This document shows positions 15,001-30,000 of a DNA stretch of 64,000 nucleotides, piece by piece. The DNA lies in NCBI GenBank assembly GCA_018389105.1, contig JACATO010002204.1, positions 2,728,001 to 2,792,000 of the forward strand. Direction: 5' to 3'. The notes under the pieces are model-generated. The model had not been told where the DNA came from, did no database searches, and saw nothing but the letters and a program-made list of their open reading frames with translations. Each line of letters begins with the position of its first letter. Positions within the stretch are counted from its first letter, which is position 1. This DNA comes from Nautilus pompilius (lineage: Eukaryota > Mollusca > Cephalopoda > Nautilida > Nautilidae). Both the position numbers and the translations under genes were made by a program.

Positions 15001-18000
15001 GATGCATCTGGATTGTCAACTAAGAGTAAACCATCCACATCCCACCATTGCAATGGAATTAAAAGGTCTCACACAGAAATGGGGAACCTGAATCAAACTG
15101 AGATACAAAATTTTGATTCAATGTCAAACAAAGGTAGAGGTTTTTGTGCTGAAAAACACAGCCCAACCAAGTACTAACAGAGCATTTTATTCTATTGCTT
15201 GTCTTGATTTATTTTCCATCCAGATTAAAAAACTCCAACATATTGTAATAGCAACAGGCTACCAAATTATTACGGAAGGTCACTATATAGAGAAAGTTAA
15301 AACAAGAATTTTTAAAAAAATGATAAAGCCCCTTCCATCAAAAAAGTGTACAGATAGTCTATTTTTTTAAAAAGATTATTCATGTTTTCTGCTTCCACTA
15401 GTTCTTTAGTGAAGCATCCCAGGTAGGTACTACAAGATTACTATAAAAATATTTCCTAATATATAATTTAAAACATTTCTTAAGTAATATATACTCAAGC
15501 AACTTAGTGCAATATAATGTACTAACAGTATCATATAATCTCTCTCTCTTTATACATTTTATTACAGAAAAATTGTTCAAAACTTCAAATCTCATCATGA
15601 AATATCTAGTCAAACTAAACAAAGTTTTTCTTTGTCAGAGAAATTATATATATGCTACTCATCCAAAGCATTTTTTCAAAACATTTCCCAAGTTATTTGG
15701 TTCCATGCAAGAACCACATACTCCAAAAGGGAATACAGATAAAAATTAACTATTTTAGACATTATGATTACCCAAAAAAATTAATTAATTTGGTAATATA
15801 TCCTTTAAAGTTTAAAATAAACTAATTTAAATCTGTTATATACATATGTACACACATAAAGAGTATAAACAAACCTGTCTGTTAATGGTGTGATTACCAA
15901 GCGTGGAGCATTTCCTAAATATTCATGCGAATATCTAAATTGAGCATCACATATATTAGCAAAACAATCTTTTTCCTCTTCTCCCCATCTGTGCCGAAGC
16001 TGGGATAACCATGTGAAAGCTTGGGCATTCTCTACTTTTGATGTTATCAACTTTGTCACAACATCTCGGGCATGTACATCAATAGTGCAGATAGTCATGA
16101 TCTTTTGTCGATCTCCTTTTGAAAGTTCTCCAATCAGCATATTGATGAGAGAATTCAGTTGTTGAATCTGAAAACGTAATACATTGTAATAAAAGCCACA
16201 ACCTAAATAAATTTTGTTTCCAGTCTCAATACAAGAACCTTATTCATTCATAAAAATTCAAAAGTAATGTTTTAAACATGTTCATGAAAATCTATATAAA
16301 TAAGTAGATAAACATACTGAAAATATATTTTCACATAATAACTTATTTATATACAATGTTTTATAAATAATATAAAAATATTTTTAAAATTACAGCAAAA
16401 TCAATTATATATATATATAACAGCGTGTAAATGAAAGAACAGGTTTTCACTTTTCTCAAATTCTTGTATTTCTGATAGAAATTATTACACCATCCATTTC
16501 ATAATAAAAAGATTTATTATCATTATTATATTTTTCCTTAATATCAGAGTTAGTTTAAAAAACACTAAAGTAAATTTTATATAATGTCTATTAATCCTAT
16601 ATACAAAGACAATGAATAAAATTAGTAAATCAATTCCAGAAATTTTAAGTTAAAATATATAATAATAATAATAAAGCACAATCATCTTTTACTATAAATA
16701 ACGCTGTAGATTATGTCCTCATAAAAAAGATCACCAGTAAAACAAATGTTTAAACTCTACCTGTTTTTTATTATAATCTTTCATTCCATTTTCATAGCCT
16801 TCTTCTAAACGCCCAAAAGCAATGTTAACATCAGTTGTCCACCATATTTGTGTACCACAAAGAGCTACCTGGGCTGGATAGTCAAAAAGCCATAACTCTC
16901 GTGGCTTCTCTTCATAGGCCACCACTGCTTCAGTCATTTCGTGGCGAACAGTATTCCGCATACTATCAAGCACCCGATTAAGCCATACTTCAACCTAATC
17001 AGTTATATATTCAAATGTATGTATTATTTTAACAATCAATAAAATAAGAGAACAATTAGACTTTATTCAAAATAATATTTTTTGATATTGCTGAGTTCAT
17101 CAATAATACATACAAAAGTACTAATATATTATTTGATGTAGATTTTAGTCAGAAACTAATTTGTTGTTTGCTATTGATAATTTTATTTCTAATACTTTAC
17201 TAAACATTATTAGTTCCGCCTTTTTATTTTTGGTTTGAGGGTGATGTCCAAAATGTTGTAACTATCTTTGACACCTTTATTAAAAAGGTGTTGGAGAGTA
17301 GCATAAGCTCTGGAAAATTACTAAAATCCATAATTTTTATGCTACTGAACCAGATCAAAGGAAATGTATGATCATCATCAAACACCTAAGTGCAACTTTA
17401 CAGGCTATTTTGCTGGTTTGGAACTCATATCAAAAGACTTCATCCAATGACTGATAACCTGAAAGCATCAACATAATTTTTGTTTCATATACCATAGTAG
17501 ATTGCAGAATAGTCATGTCAATGATATCAACTTTGTCTAAATAGTGTAGACATAGTGAACTTGAAAGTGATAATGTTACTTAACAATAAATGCTAATCAA
17601 ATTTTTAATAGAAATATAATTTGTCTAAGTAATGATGTCCAGTATACTTAAAAATAGAAATATTACAGGTTTAGCACAGAAACAAAAAACATGTTTTGAC
17701 TTCCTTTGTTTTCCAAGAACTGTTGGATATTTATCATTAACCATAATCCTTAAAAAAAGAAAACCAATCAAATCCCTAGGAAAAAAACAAAGACTTTTCT
17801 ACTTATTTGATTTGCTCACAAATCAAACTTCATCCATAAAATCATTTTTTTTGTAGCCATACTAGTATACTTGCTGATTTAGTGATGTCCATTGAAGAAT
17901 GGATGGAAATTTTAGGAAAATTATTTTGTCCAGAAAATATCATTTTGCAATTCCATGACATAACATAAAATTTTTTAAAAACTTACTTGTCCAGAACAGT

Positions 18001-21000
18001 CACAAGGTTTTTGCAAATTAACAGATTCACCATCTTTGCTGTACATAACAAGAGCAACTTTCTTAATATTTCCTTCATCATCTTCTTCAAATTTCAATGA
18101 TGCCAAGCTGTCAAATAACTTGGTCAGCTGAGTTGCAACCTGTTTTTGTACAAATGGAAATGTTATATATGAGCATTGCTGATTTTGTTTAGTTATGCCA
18201 TTCATTTCATCTAATAATTTTCTCAACATCCATTTAAACACTCTGTACTAATGTACAATTTACTGCTTTTGAAGAAATGTTAACACCTGTGCTTGCAGTT
18301 AGATTATTTGCAAGATCTCTACTGGTTTGTCATATATCACATAAAAAACATGCCCTGATATAATTAACATCACTTTTGGAGAGTTTCAGTTTTCTCCCTT
18401 GAATGGATCTACTGTCAATAGTACTAGTTTTGTATATCCTCCTTAGAGTCTTGCATACAGCTCCTTTTGAAACATGGTTTGGCAGCAATCTTCCACATAG
18501 AGTAGTCTTCATTATTCACTAGCTAAGACTTCGATTTTTAAATGTTGCTCATCTATGAACACTGTCAGAATGTCAAATGAAGTTGTAGCTGCAAGCAGTG
18601 GTTTCCTAAAACAGTAGTAATCCAGGATTAAGAGATGGATGTCATTACCAATTATTTTTTGGCTAAAATTTCCTGACTGATGCATTTTGAAAATTTTAAT
18701 AATACGGACTAAAATAGATATCTTTAAGAAATACTCTATTTCAGCACTGCCATTTTTTCCTTCTTTTAGCTTAGTACTGGTTTAACAAAACTGGTTACAA
18801 ACATTTGCTACCCATGGTTTTTATTCTGTTGAAGAATAATATGTAAGTAAACAAGTCTAACAGTATACCTTTGTATGCAGGAGATCCATAGCTAGTCAGA
18901 CAGTGTTGGAAATGCCAATATAATGTTACTGTTAGTTTGTTGTAGTCACAGAAATGGAATGCTGTGCAAAGATTTACAACATACAGGCAGGCTGAACACG
19001 ACAGAAATATTACTGTACTGTGTATATATCCAACAAATAAAAAACTAATAAATTACTGTTTCCACTCAAAACAATAAAAGCTACTGCATTTTTCTACTAA
19101 AAAAAAAATTTAATACAAATGTAAAAAGTAGAAAACTAAAATATCCCAGTGGAAGGAGCACTGACTGCATTATGTTATTTAGCTAACAAACCATAACAAA
19201 TATAAATATTAATGGCAGATATATTTATTAAAATTCAAAAGTGAATTTATAAAGATGTTACCCAAGTTTAAAAGAAGCATTAGTTTTAAAATCAACAATA
19301 CACATAACATGTAAGCTTCTACCAGTGGAAATAAAGAAGAATTAAAATTAAAAAATTATTTATAGAAACATTACTGAATGACAACAGAGGCCAGGAGACA
19401 TAAAACTATCAGTAAAATTTCTTTTTTTTCCATAAATATTATTAGAATCTGGTACTTTGACAACAAAATTATGATTTGTAGGTTTACAAAAAAAGGAGCA
19501 CAGGAACAATATAGTAAAAATGTAAAAAAAAATTTGTAAAAGCACATTACTATGGTTGGATCATTTCCATTTGAAAGAATATCCAGCAAGTCAGCTGAAG
19601 AAACAAAGTAGAAACGTGGAAATGTTAATCGCTTTGTTTCCAGATATTCAGCTAATGCTTTCTCACAAAGAACCAGTTGATCCTGGATGATTTCCAATCG
19701 GTCATATAATTTGGGTTTATTTGTAGCTTCTACAACATTCTTAGTAGTTTCAACCTCAGATACTAATTCCTGTAAAACATAAAATAAAAAATAATAGATA
19801 TATACCTCTATATTAGTAATACTTTAGGCATAAATTTACTGCATAGTAAACAAATTCCTTTTTTTTTGCTCAAATCCTGTAGTCCCACACTATAATGGAA
19901 GAATATTCTGATGAACTTTTACATATTTGATGAATGGACCATGATAAAAATGTTTCCTATTTTTGACAAATGTTTTTTTTTCATGGTAACATTTTGTTTG
20001 AATTTAAGGAGCTTTATCTTTCCTCTTATTTTAAAAATGTTGCTTTATTGTTGTTTTCCTGTTTGTTTACCATGCCTATACCATTATTTTCAGTAGTAAT
20101 CAGTCATGGAAAAAACATGGATAACTGCACAAGCAGGTTCTCATTAGATGGATGAAACATTAAACAGTTTATTTCACAGATTAAAAGGGAACAAAAGTAT
20201 AGTAATTATTTTTGTCCCTACAGTTGCATAAAAGTATTTTTCATAAGACCAATAAAAAAACCTAGCAGCAAGAATGAGGAAAATTGAGTAACACTGAGAA
20301 GTGAACTCATTTTTAGCAAACTGATTGAAATCACAAGTTTAACTAAATTAAATAAAGTTCATCTCTCATAACCTGGAAAAAATGCTGAAAATAATTTAAA
20401 TGGATGCAACTATATCTATGCATTGTACTGGTACCATCCAATCATGGTCTCTTTTCCTCTCATTCTCTCACATACACGAAACAACCTGCCTTTTGGATTT
20501 CCAAAGTCAAAAGAACAGAACAAACTACTGGTGTAAATGCAACTGAGATTGATTCTTTATACAAATGGTAGAAAATATATTTATAAACTAAAACTTCTAA
20601 ATACAAGCAAACAAAAGGTGTTTCTCTTGAATCATATAACAAAATATTTTAACAGCAACAATAAAAATACTGAATAATCTGTTTATGGCATCCTGTTGAC
20701 AACAACATCACAGTTGCAAATCTTACATGTCTGCTAAAATCCAATACCAAAATTTAAAAAAAAAAAACTATACAGAGAAAGTTCTTCTAACATTGCTTGC
20801 ATCTTGAACAAATAATACATTACTTTAAAAAATCATTAAAAATATATGAAATAAAAATTTTACCTCTATAATTTAAAAAAAAATCTCTAGTAACATTGTC
20901 ATTGTATTTAATCATCTTACTATAGACAGTATATGATAGAATTTCTAACATTTCATGATTAATATACTAGTAAATCTTTTCATGGTGCATGATGAATAAA

Positions 21001-24000
21001 CTACATTTCTGATTATAATTTGATTAATTTGATTACAAAATTTACCTAATACTCAAAGTCCGTTAATTTCATTTGCTTTTGCTTTATAAGCAGATAAAAT
21101 GTTGGTGTATTCATTTCATCTTTCATCTTAATAGCAAGAATACAAGTTTAGTCACATTATAAAAAAATTAATGTAGAAGTGCATTAAAAGGTAATAAATT
21201 ACCTCGATGCAAAATACTTTTAAAAAAAACAATAAAAATAACACCTACTTTGAAATCTTTATCAATGCGATCAAACCGTTTAGAATCTTCTGGCAACTGA
21301 TTTCTAATATCTTCTGAGCCAATGAAAATACTTTCCAGGTGAGACCAGGTTCTTTGTACTTCCATCCAAATCGTAATCACCTGGTCCGCAGTAGAGAGCT
21401 GTTTTTGCCAAGTGGACACCTCAGTTAAAAAGAAGGCTATATATTTGGAAGTTAGCATATTCTGTAATTGTACCTGAAAGAAAAAAAATTTGATACTAAC
21501 ATTTATTTTTTATAAATGCTTAAAAAATTTGTTTTAAAACTGACTCTAAAAATTGTGCAATAAATATATATTATTAACTAAAAAGTATGTAATCATTAAC
21601 CTTTGCTCTATCATTATAACAAAAATTAAATAGGATCAAAGATGTTTTATCATATTATTATCTGCAGAATTGTGACATATTTCATCAATATTAAAATTAA
21701 TGAATTTGATCTCTTCACTATAATCAAATAAATTCAAGGGTATAAGCTAACTTCTATTCAATATTTTCACTTTTATTATTTAGAATATTTTTTTATCAGA
21801 AAGGATTCCTTGATTAATTTTTTATCAAAGCTAATAATATATTATGAATTATTAGGTTTATTTTCTAATTATGTATGTAAAATAATTTGAGATTAGAATG
21901 GATGTCTTTGTATGCCATTCTATGAGTTGTTTTGTACAGAACTTTTAGAACTCATCTAGATCACTGAGATACATGAAAAAGCAGTGAATGAACAAACGTT
22001 CATCAACCTTCAGAATATTTCATTTAGTGCTATGCTAATTCAATACTAACCCAGATGTAGGTCAGATGATTCACACTAAAAACAAATTTTCATTATCTAC
22101 ATTTCTTTGTTTGTAAGGTAAACCAATACTCAAAGAAATAATTTAATAAACAATATTTACTAAGATGCAATACATTAATTCAGTCTTATTCGGTATCCCT
22201 AATTTGCATGATGATATCTAGCATTGTCTGCAAAATAAATGTTTTGTTTATCTTTTCTATTTTTTTTTTCACAATTTTCTTTTCCCACTTTCTTAATTAA
22301 AAAAAACATTTCCACTCTTTTGTAAATAAAAATTCAGATTTTAAATGCTATTGAAAATCTTTTCATTTCTAACTAATAATTTTAAGGAATGGTTATATGC
22401 ATTACCTTAGTAATATTAATGTTGTAACGATTAAAAAATAGTAAGGATATTTTTAAAGTCAAAGATTCTAAGAATGTATTTGTTTTAAGGTAAAATGGGA
22501 TGAGTCTTGCCATATGCAACTCAAACAGATTGACAATGGCCAATAATATTAAATTATTATTGTTAATATATCTTCAAAAACCCAAGAAAATTTTTAAAAA
22601 CTACACCTTACCTGGTTGTCTTCTAGAGTCTCAATAAGTTCCTCACTAGTTCTAAGCATTGTAATACCAGTTCTTGAATGTTTTTCATGTTCAAACTCCA
22701 TTGTTGTCCATGTGTCATCTAATTCTCTTAACACCTTCTCCATACTCATTTCTTTCACTGCTTTGTCAACAATGTTGCGGACATCTTCTTCATATTCATG
22801 CAGATTCAAAGACAAGAGATCTGACAAAGTGGTATTTTCATCCATAACAAAACGAACCTTGAAAAGTAAACCAAAAACAAATATTATAAAGAAATTTTCT
22901 AATTTAAATATTATTTTTTTCGTTTTTGTCATAATTACAAGTTTTCAAATTGAATGGTAGTGCTTATCATCGGCAAGGCCTAAAGTTTTACACATGCCAG
23001 GGGTGAAAACAAATAAAACTATTCAAAACTATGAAAGCATTTCCTAAAAATTCAAAACTTTATTTTAACTCTAATAAGAATAGTGTTAGTTTTGCTTAAA
23101 CCTTATTGAAATTCAATAAACATATAATAGAATACTTAGAAATCAAAGTACAAATAAAAGCAGCTATTACGAACCAATTCATTCTAAAACAATGTAAATA
23201 ATAACAAACAAAAAATTCAGAGCCAATAAAAAGATTTTTCAAGGGCACATTCTTTTTCATTTAATAATAAAATTCTTAATATTTAAAATTGGGTAACTAT
23301 TTGCTGAGATTAAATACAAGTATAACTCAAATTTAATAATGTAAATATTTATTATTTTAAAAAGGTTTCAATATGATTGTGTGTACTTGTGATATGCAAA
23401 CAATCACTAATTTTTGTAATTCACTGGCTGTAAGGGAATCATTATCATGTATGCAAGTACATGAACATATTCATATTGTTAACTTGGTTAAGAAAAACAT
23501 CACTAAAAATTTCCCCAAACCCATTTAAAATCTTTTAGAATTTTGTCAGTTTTTTAATTATTTTTTTCCCAAGAATTCTTGTACATTTTAAGGATCATTT
23601 CTGCCAAGTACAAGCAGAAGAATATTTTAAAAGGGAGAAAGAAGAATCCATAGTAAAACTAACAAAAGAATTTAATGAAAAGTCCAAATGCTGTATTCTA
23701 TTGATTAGTCCAGTAAAAGAAAAGACATCTCTCATACGATAATGGAGGAGATAACTATGATAGCAATGTCAAATTCGACTGATACCAAGTGTCAGGAATT
23801 CGATTTCTAAAATTTCAAGGAATTACTTAGTCTGACTGCTAGCTACCAAGAAAGTAAAGTGTATAACTTAAATAATTTCTTTTTCATTTCTGCCAAATAG
23901 AAAACAGTTCTAATCCATGTATTTCCAAACATTCTGTAACAATTCTGCATTATCTATGTTTTTCTTAATCTTTTAAATCTGTAGTTATCATTATTACCAT

Positions 24001-27000
24001 TTAACAATAGCATTCCCACCACAAATAAACCCCAAGTGATTTATTTAAAATGTCAGAGCTAGTTACAAGTACAATAAAAAGACTAAGGTATGAAAGATTT
24101 TCTCATATCTGGGTGTCAGACTCTGCCTTACTACACCAAAGGGCATTAACCAAGCATCAGTTTAAAGTTGATATCATAATTCTGACCATGCACTAATTTT
24201 AAATTAAAATTTTGGAATCTCTCTTTATTAGAAATATAAAACCAATAATCAATCCCTCTATTAATCAAATAATTTGTTTTCTTTCACTCACTGTGTAATC
24301 TCTAAAGATGACTGCAGTTTTCTTTTTTTATTTTTTGTGTTAAAAATAGATATCATCTCATCCAAAAATTTCACCTTATTTAAGGAATGTTTTAAGTTAT
24401 CCAGCATACTTACATTTGTTGCAGCCATCAGTTGCTGCCAATGTCGGTCTCTGATGGCAGAATTCTGAAGGTCACTCACAGCACGAAGAGATGTCAGCAT
24501 ATTTTTAACAGTACTTTCTGCCCCAGTATAAGCATCCCAAGCTCTCATCTCTTTATCTAATGAACGGACATCTTTAGCAAACTTTTTGCAATCCAAGTCC
24601 ATTTGCTCAACATTAATTTCTTTCCAAAGGGTGGTTTTCCAATCATCAATGCTGCTCCTAATGATGATAATGTAGTCCCAAAGCTGTTTAAGTAACTTGA
24701 GTTCTTTTCGACACTGTTTTAGCTGTTTAAAATCAGGCACATTAACTTCAAATAAGGCCGCAGAGTCTAAAAGACTGGTCATTTCTTTCTCCATGCTGTA
24801 GATTTCTTCATTATACTGAAAATATCAATAACAACAGTTTTATCAAAGTGAAAAGCCATTCTGCAATAACTAAAATAAGAAGTATTTTATAAACTCTATG
24901 GTAAATCTTTGTTATCAAATACCTTTTAAAATTTATTTACAAAAATCTATCTATAATAATTACCTGTATTATATTCTCTATAGAACAGAAACAATTTCAC
25001 AATTAATTTCATTAAAAACATTTGTAGTTACTTTAAAACTTAAGGTATAGCAAAGTAATATTCAGTATAGTATTATTATTTTAAATAATTTGTTAACTAC
25101 AAAAAATACTTACTATCTAAAATTTAAAAATAAATAATATAGGAAATAGCACTGATCTTTCAGAGATCTATTACTTTCATACTAACCTTATCTAATAACT
25201 CATAAGGATTTTCACATTCATATCTAAATGGCAAAATCTTGTGGAACTCTTCTCTGTATTTGTATTGGCAAACATCAAAGGAAGCAATCTTTCTTCGGAT
25301 GTTGTTTACTTCTGTAGCTTGCAATGGTGCTACTTGCTGCTTCACTGTGATAGAAATTTTCTTGGTAAAATTCCATTTTTCTGGAAGCTCCTAAATAATG
25401 GAAAAACGTAATAGTGTTTGTTTTCAAATCTACTTGTATATCATAAACTACTTTGAAAAAAACTTGTTTATAATAAAGTTAGAAAAATACTTTAAAAATG
25501 TAAAAATACTTCTTTACAGCACAGAACTTTTAAAAATTTGTATAAATCCATTGGTGTAACTACAATGTTGATTTTTAAAACCTGTACATTTTTCTCTTAA
25601 AAATTGTTGTAATAATAATGGGGGGGTTTTCTCCATTATTTCATAAACGTTTTACAAGGTTTTGATTTGCAGTTTATCCAAATTTTAAATTCAGATTCTA
25701 ATATAATTTTTGAAATTCAGTAAAATCATGAACAACTTGAAAAAAAGTCATGCCCAATTATAAAGATTAATAGCAATAAATAAATAATTTTTTAAAAAAA
25801 CAACACACTGCTAAAATATTTTAATACAGATTTCTTACTTTCACTGAAGGAAAATGAAAATATAATCAAATACCACCTAATTGGTCATAAACGGTTGCAT
25901 GTATATTTTCTATTTGGTTGAAAAGGTAAGTATAGGTTGTTACAAATGTTTTGTTGGTTTTTTTTGCCTCAACAACGAGACTTCATATTGTTGCTAAGCA
26001 TGAAGTTTATTAATCAGAGTCAGGTCCATTACAATCAATGCACTTCTGCCAACAAGTTAAAAGTACATTTATACCATTTTGAAAAAAATCTGGATTTCTG
26101 GAGTTGATAAACTGTTGGAAGGCAGTTTCAATTCCTGCTTAGTTGGAGAGGGATTTCATACAAAGGAAGCTGTCGAAATGTTTGAAAAGGTGGTAGTCTG
26201 TGGGAGAAAGGTCTGGTGAATAGGCTGGGTGAGGGAGAAAGTCATGCTCCAATGTGTTCAGTTTCTGATGAGTCACTTTTGCAAAACTAGGATGAGCATC
26301 TTCCTGGAGCAGGACTGGTCCTCTTTGATTCACCAGTGCTGGCTGTCATTTGGAGAGTTTCTGATGAACAACGTTTAATTCATGACAGTACCTTTCAGCT
26401 GTGATGGCTTTACCAGGGTGCAAGAAGTTATAGTGGATGACACCAGTTTCAGTCCACCAAACAGTAACCATTACCTTCTTTGGGTGGAAGCTGAATTTTG
26501 GAATGTGGTTAAATACCTTGTCTCTGTTGAGCCACTGTACTGATCATTTGCAATTGTCGTAAAGGATCTATTTTTCATCACACGTAATGATTCAGTCAAG
26601 TAATGGGTTGTTTTTGTTTCTTATGACAAGTGAAGAGCAGATCTCCAATCAACAATTTGTTGCTGTTCATTCAACTCGTGAGGCACCCACTTGTCAAGCT
26701 TTTCCACCTTGCTGATTGTGCCAAGATGCCAGGAAACAGTTGCAGTGCTTATGTCAAGCTCTCCAGCAATTTTACACACTGCTTTTCTTGGATCAGCCTC
26801 AGCTGAGGCTTTCAGATGGTCATTATCACAGCTGGAAGGATGTCCACTATGTTCCTTATCTTCGAGGCTCACATCTCCTGATCAAAACTTTGCAAACCAT
26901 CGTTATATTGTGCGCTCATTTGCTGTGTCCTTGCCCCATGCTTGCTTAATGTTACGATTTGTCTTGCTTGCTTTTTAGTCTAGTTTGAACTTGTGAATCA

Positions 27001-30000
27001 AAATGGCACAAAAAACTTTTCTATCCATACTTTACTCAGAACCCTGAAATAAGTATCCATTTGATGATTTTTAAAAAGGTAAGTTTTTCGTAATGTATGC
27101 CAAAGCACATGCTACAAAATGATATATAACTTATCTACATACACCTTCAGAAGCATACAAAAAATGATCCCCCAATTCACATAATATAAACACCGACAAA
27201 ACTTTTGTAATGACTTTATACATTTGTGAATTTTTTATTCGAAAATAGTCAAAGGTAGTGGATCCATTTATGTTACAGAATAATAAAAATTATGAAAAAT
27301 TTTTAAAAATCCATATCAAATAAAATCTTAAAGTTTTATATGTTCATGTAATTTTCAAAGTTAAAAATACAAAAATTGAAAGTTTTGTTGACTCTAATAT
27401 ACTGTAATTCACAAATTATATGCAAACAAATTCATAAAACATGCCAATTGCTTTTAAAAATTTGACAAAACTTAATAGCAAACTTGTTTTTAAATTTATG
27501 AAATATTACAAAAACCTATACTATTAAATCCATTAAAAATCACATAAAATGCATTTCAGTATTTATATAGATAAACTTACAAACAGATTTCATTAAAAAA
27601 TATATCTAAAAATAGTGTTGAAATAGATAATTTTATATTACAAGTTACATTTCTGAAAAACTGACTTATGTCAAAAATAGTACAGTATTAAAATATATAG
27701 ATGTAAAACTATATTTATACCAAACAATCTGTAAGGTAGATCAGTAAATTTTTGTGATTAATTCAGAATCTTCATGGCTAATTATTCTTGCATAATTTAC
27801 AGCAAATTTTTTAAAAAATCAGTTACGGAAGTAGAGAATCATTAGAATTTAACACAAAAGTAATTAAGTAACTTCATATCTATTATTTCTGTCAATATAA
27901 GGTAGTAATTTTTTTTAAAAACCACTTAATTTGAATACTAGAATATCAATATTCAATTATCTGCTTAGTGTTTTGATAATTTAAATATCTCTAAAACTTT
28001 CACAATATTTACTGATGATTGTGAAAATGCAATATAAAGCTGGAGAAATATAATACCTTGTACTTTTTCTGAGAAAAATACCTGGTTTGTTTACTCAGAA
28101 CTTATCTTAAATCATTTGTATGTACGTGTGATGTATGCATTACTTAAAACCTTCAAACAGTTATTGTAAACAACAGGAAAACTTGACATCTGGCAAGTTT
28201 TTCTCCAGTGCTCAACCTAGATTCTAAAGAAACTATTTTCAACCGTTTAGTATTATATTTTTCATAGAAAGTGAGTAGCTTGCCTTCTTATGACAATATC
28301 ATGTTACTAAAGATATGCCTGAATAAATTACTGAATCAAATCCTGAATTCCCCTCAGTACTTAAAAATTTCTACCACTCGTGGCTTCCACCGTAAGAGTC
28401 AAAGGTCAATGAAAAAAAAACCCATTAAACTGAACAGATGCATACTATTATAATGCATTCATTTTAACAACTATCTTATTTCTAATTTTCTAAATAAAAA
28501 GAAATGGAGTAGAATTCACAAGATTTGATAATGTTGTTAATGTTTTCATTAATATAAACTTGTTTAAAATTCAAGTGATCCAGAAAGTCAATTTTTGTTG
28601 CCTAAGTGGTATTTACAATAATAATAAATAATAAAAAATTATGGAAAAAAATTAACTAACCCCAAAGAATAGGTGGTCAACCCAATGCTATTTGTACAAT
28701 GTACAGTGGCATTTTCTCTCAAAACAGTAAAGTATTTAAAATTATGTGAACATTTTAATTTGTCCTTATTTCCATATTATTTTATTAGAGTCAAATACTG
28801 TGTTACCTCTAACTGGTTATGAACTTCTTCAGGCATCTCTTGCTTGTATATCTTTAGCAACTCAATGCTTTGTTTTAATGGCTCAAACATCTCATCTGTA
28901 GCAGCCTGTCTTTCTCGAACAGCACCAAGATGCCCCATCACTTCTACTAGTCCACTATAATCACCGTCTGCTACTTCTTTTGTTAAGCCAGCATCAGCTA
29001 TCTTGATAAACTCTGCAAGCTCATTCAAGCTGCAAACAAATTTTTTCCACACATGCAAATCACATTCCTTTTTTTAAAGAAAAAAAAAGAGGGATTTGAA
29101 GAGTTTAATTTGGAGCATTCACTTTTATAACAGACACATTCTTCACTTTATGTGTACACTCACTTGGAGTTTGAATTCTGTCTCAAAATTCATTATTCAT
29201 TATTTAAGTTCTATCCTTGTAAGATTTACATCTTATTATCATACATTAAAAATGATATATAATATGGAAAGATGCTCATTACTAACTTGCATAATTTTAA
29301 AAATAACTTTATTCATTGTAGATACTTATATAATGGGACAGAATAATTTTGTTTGTGTAATTTTACACTTTAGTATCTCCTTAAATTAATTCTAAAATTT
29401 TATCAATCATTTGGCAAATTTTAATTTTTCTGGTAAGATAAAAAAAATACAACATTACTGATACCATTTTGCAGAGTCAACTATCATTGCTAGACCAAAC
29501 TTTGGGAAAAGCAAAGTTAATCTCTTCCTGTGCAGAAAACAAGATAAACTTTTTGAGGATGCTAATTCATAGAACAGTTTTTCAACATTAATGTCTAATC
29601 ATACTTTGTTATTTTTTTCAAGTATTTTTAAAGTGAATGTTACCTGTTGGTAACGTGGTCAATCAAATGCTGCTTAAACATATAACTCCAACGCTTTATA
29701 TTGTTCAGGAGAGCCTGTTTGAATGGTTGGGCATCAACAGTGAACCAGTATTCGAAAACTGTCTTCCTTTCTAATGTTGTAGCATCTTCATAAATCTTTT
29801 CATAAGTATCAATCTACAAAAACATTAATATTATCATTTAAGTTTCAAACATCACTTGAAGTACCAAAATACATCAGTGTTAATACCTTTTCTGAAAAAA
29901 TATAATAAAAATTTTTAAAAAACAAAGTAGAGAGTTAACTAAATGTATGTTTCCACATCATAAAACAACTGTTATTGATGTCTACTTCTATTGCATTTCA

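Noticed and set aside
17200-17900. Less AT-rich patch in intron 24 resembling a coding relic
   Set aside because: No transposase motif could be read in any frame; left as unrecognised intron sequence.
22616-22960. 114-codon plus-strand frame
   Set aside because: Antisense shadow of dynein exon 21, which is certain on the other strand.
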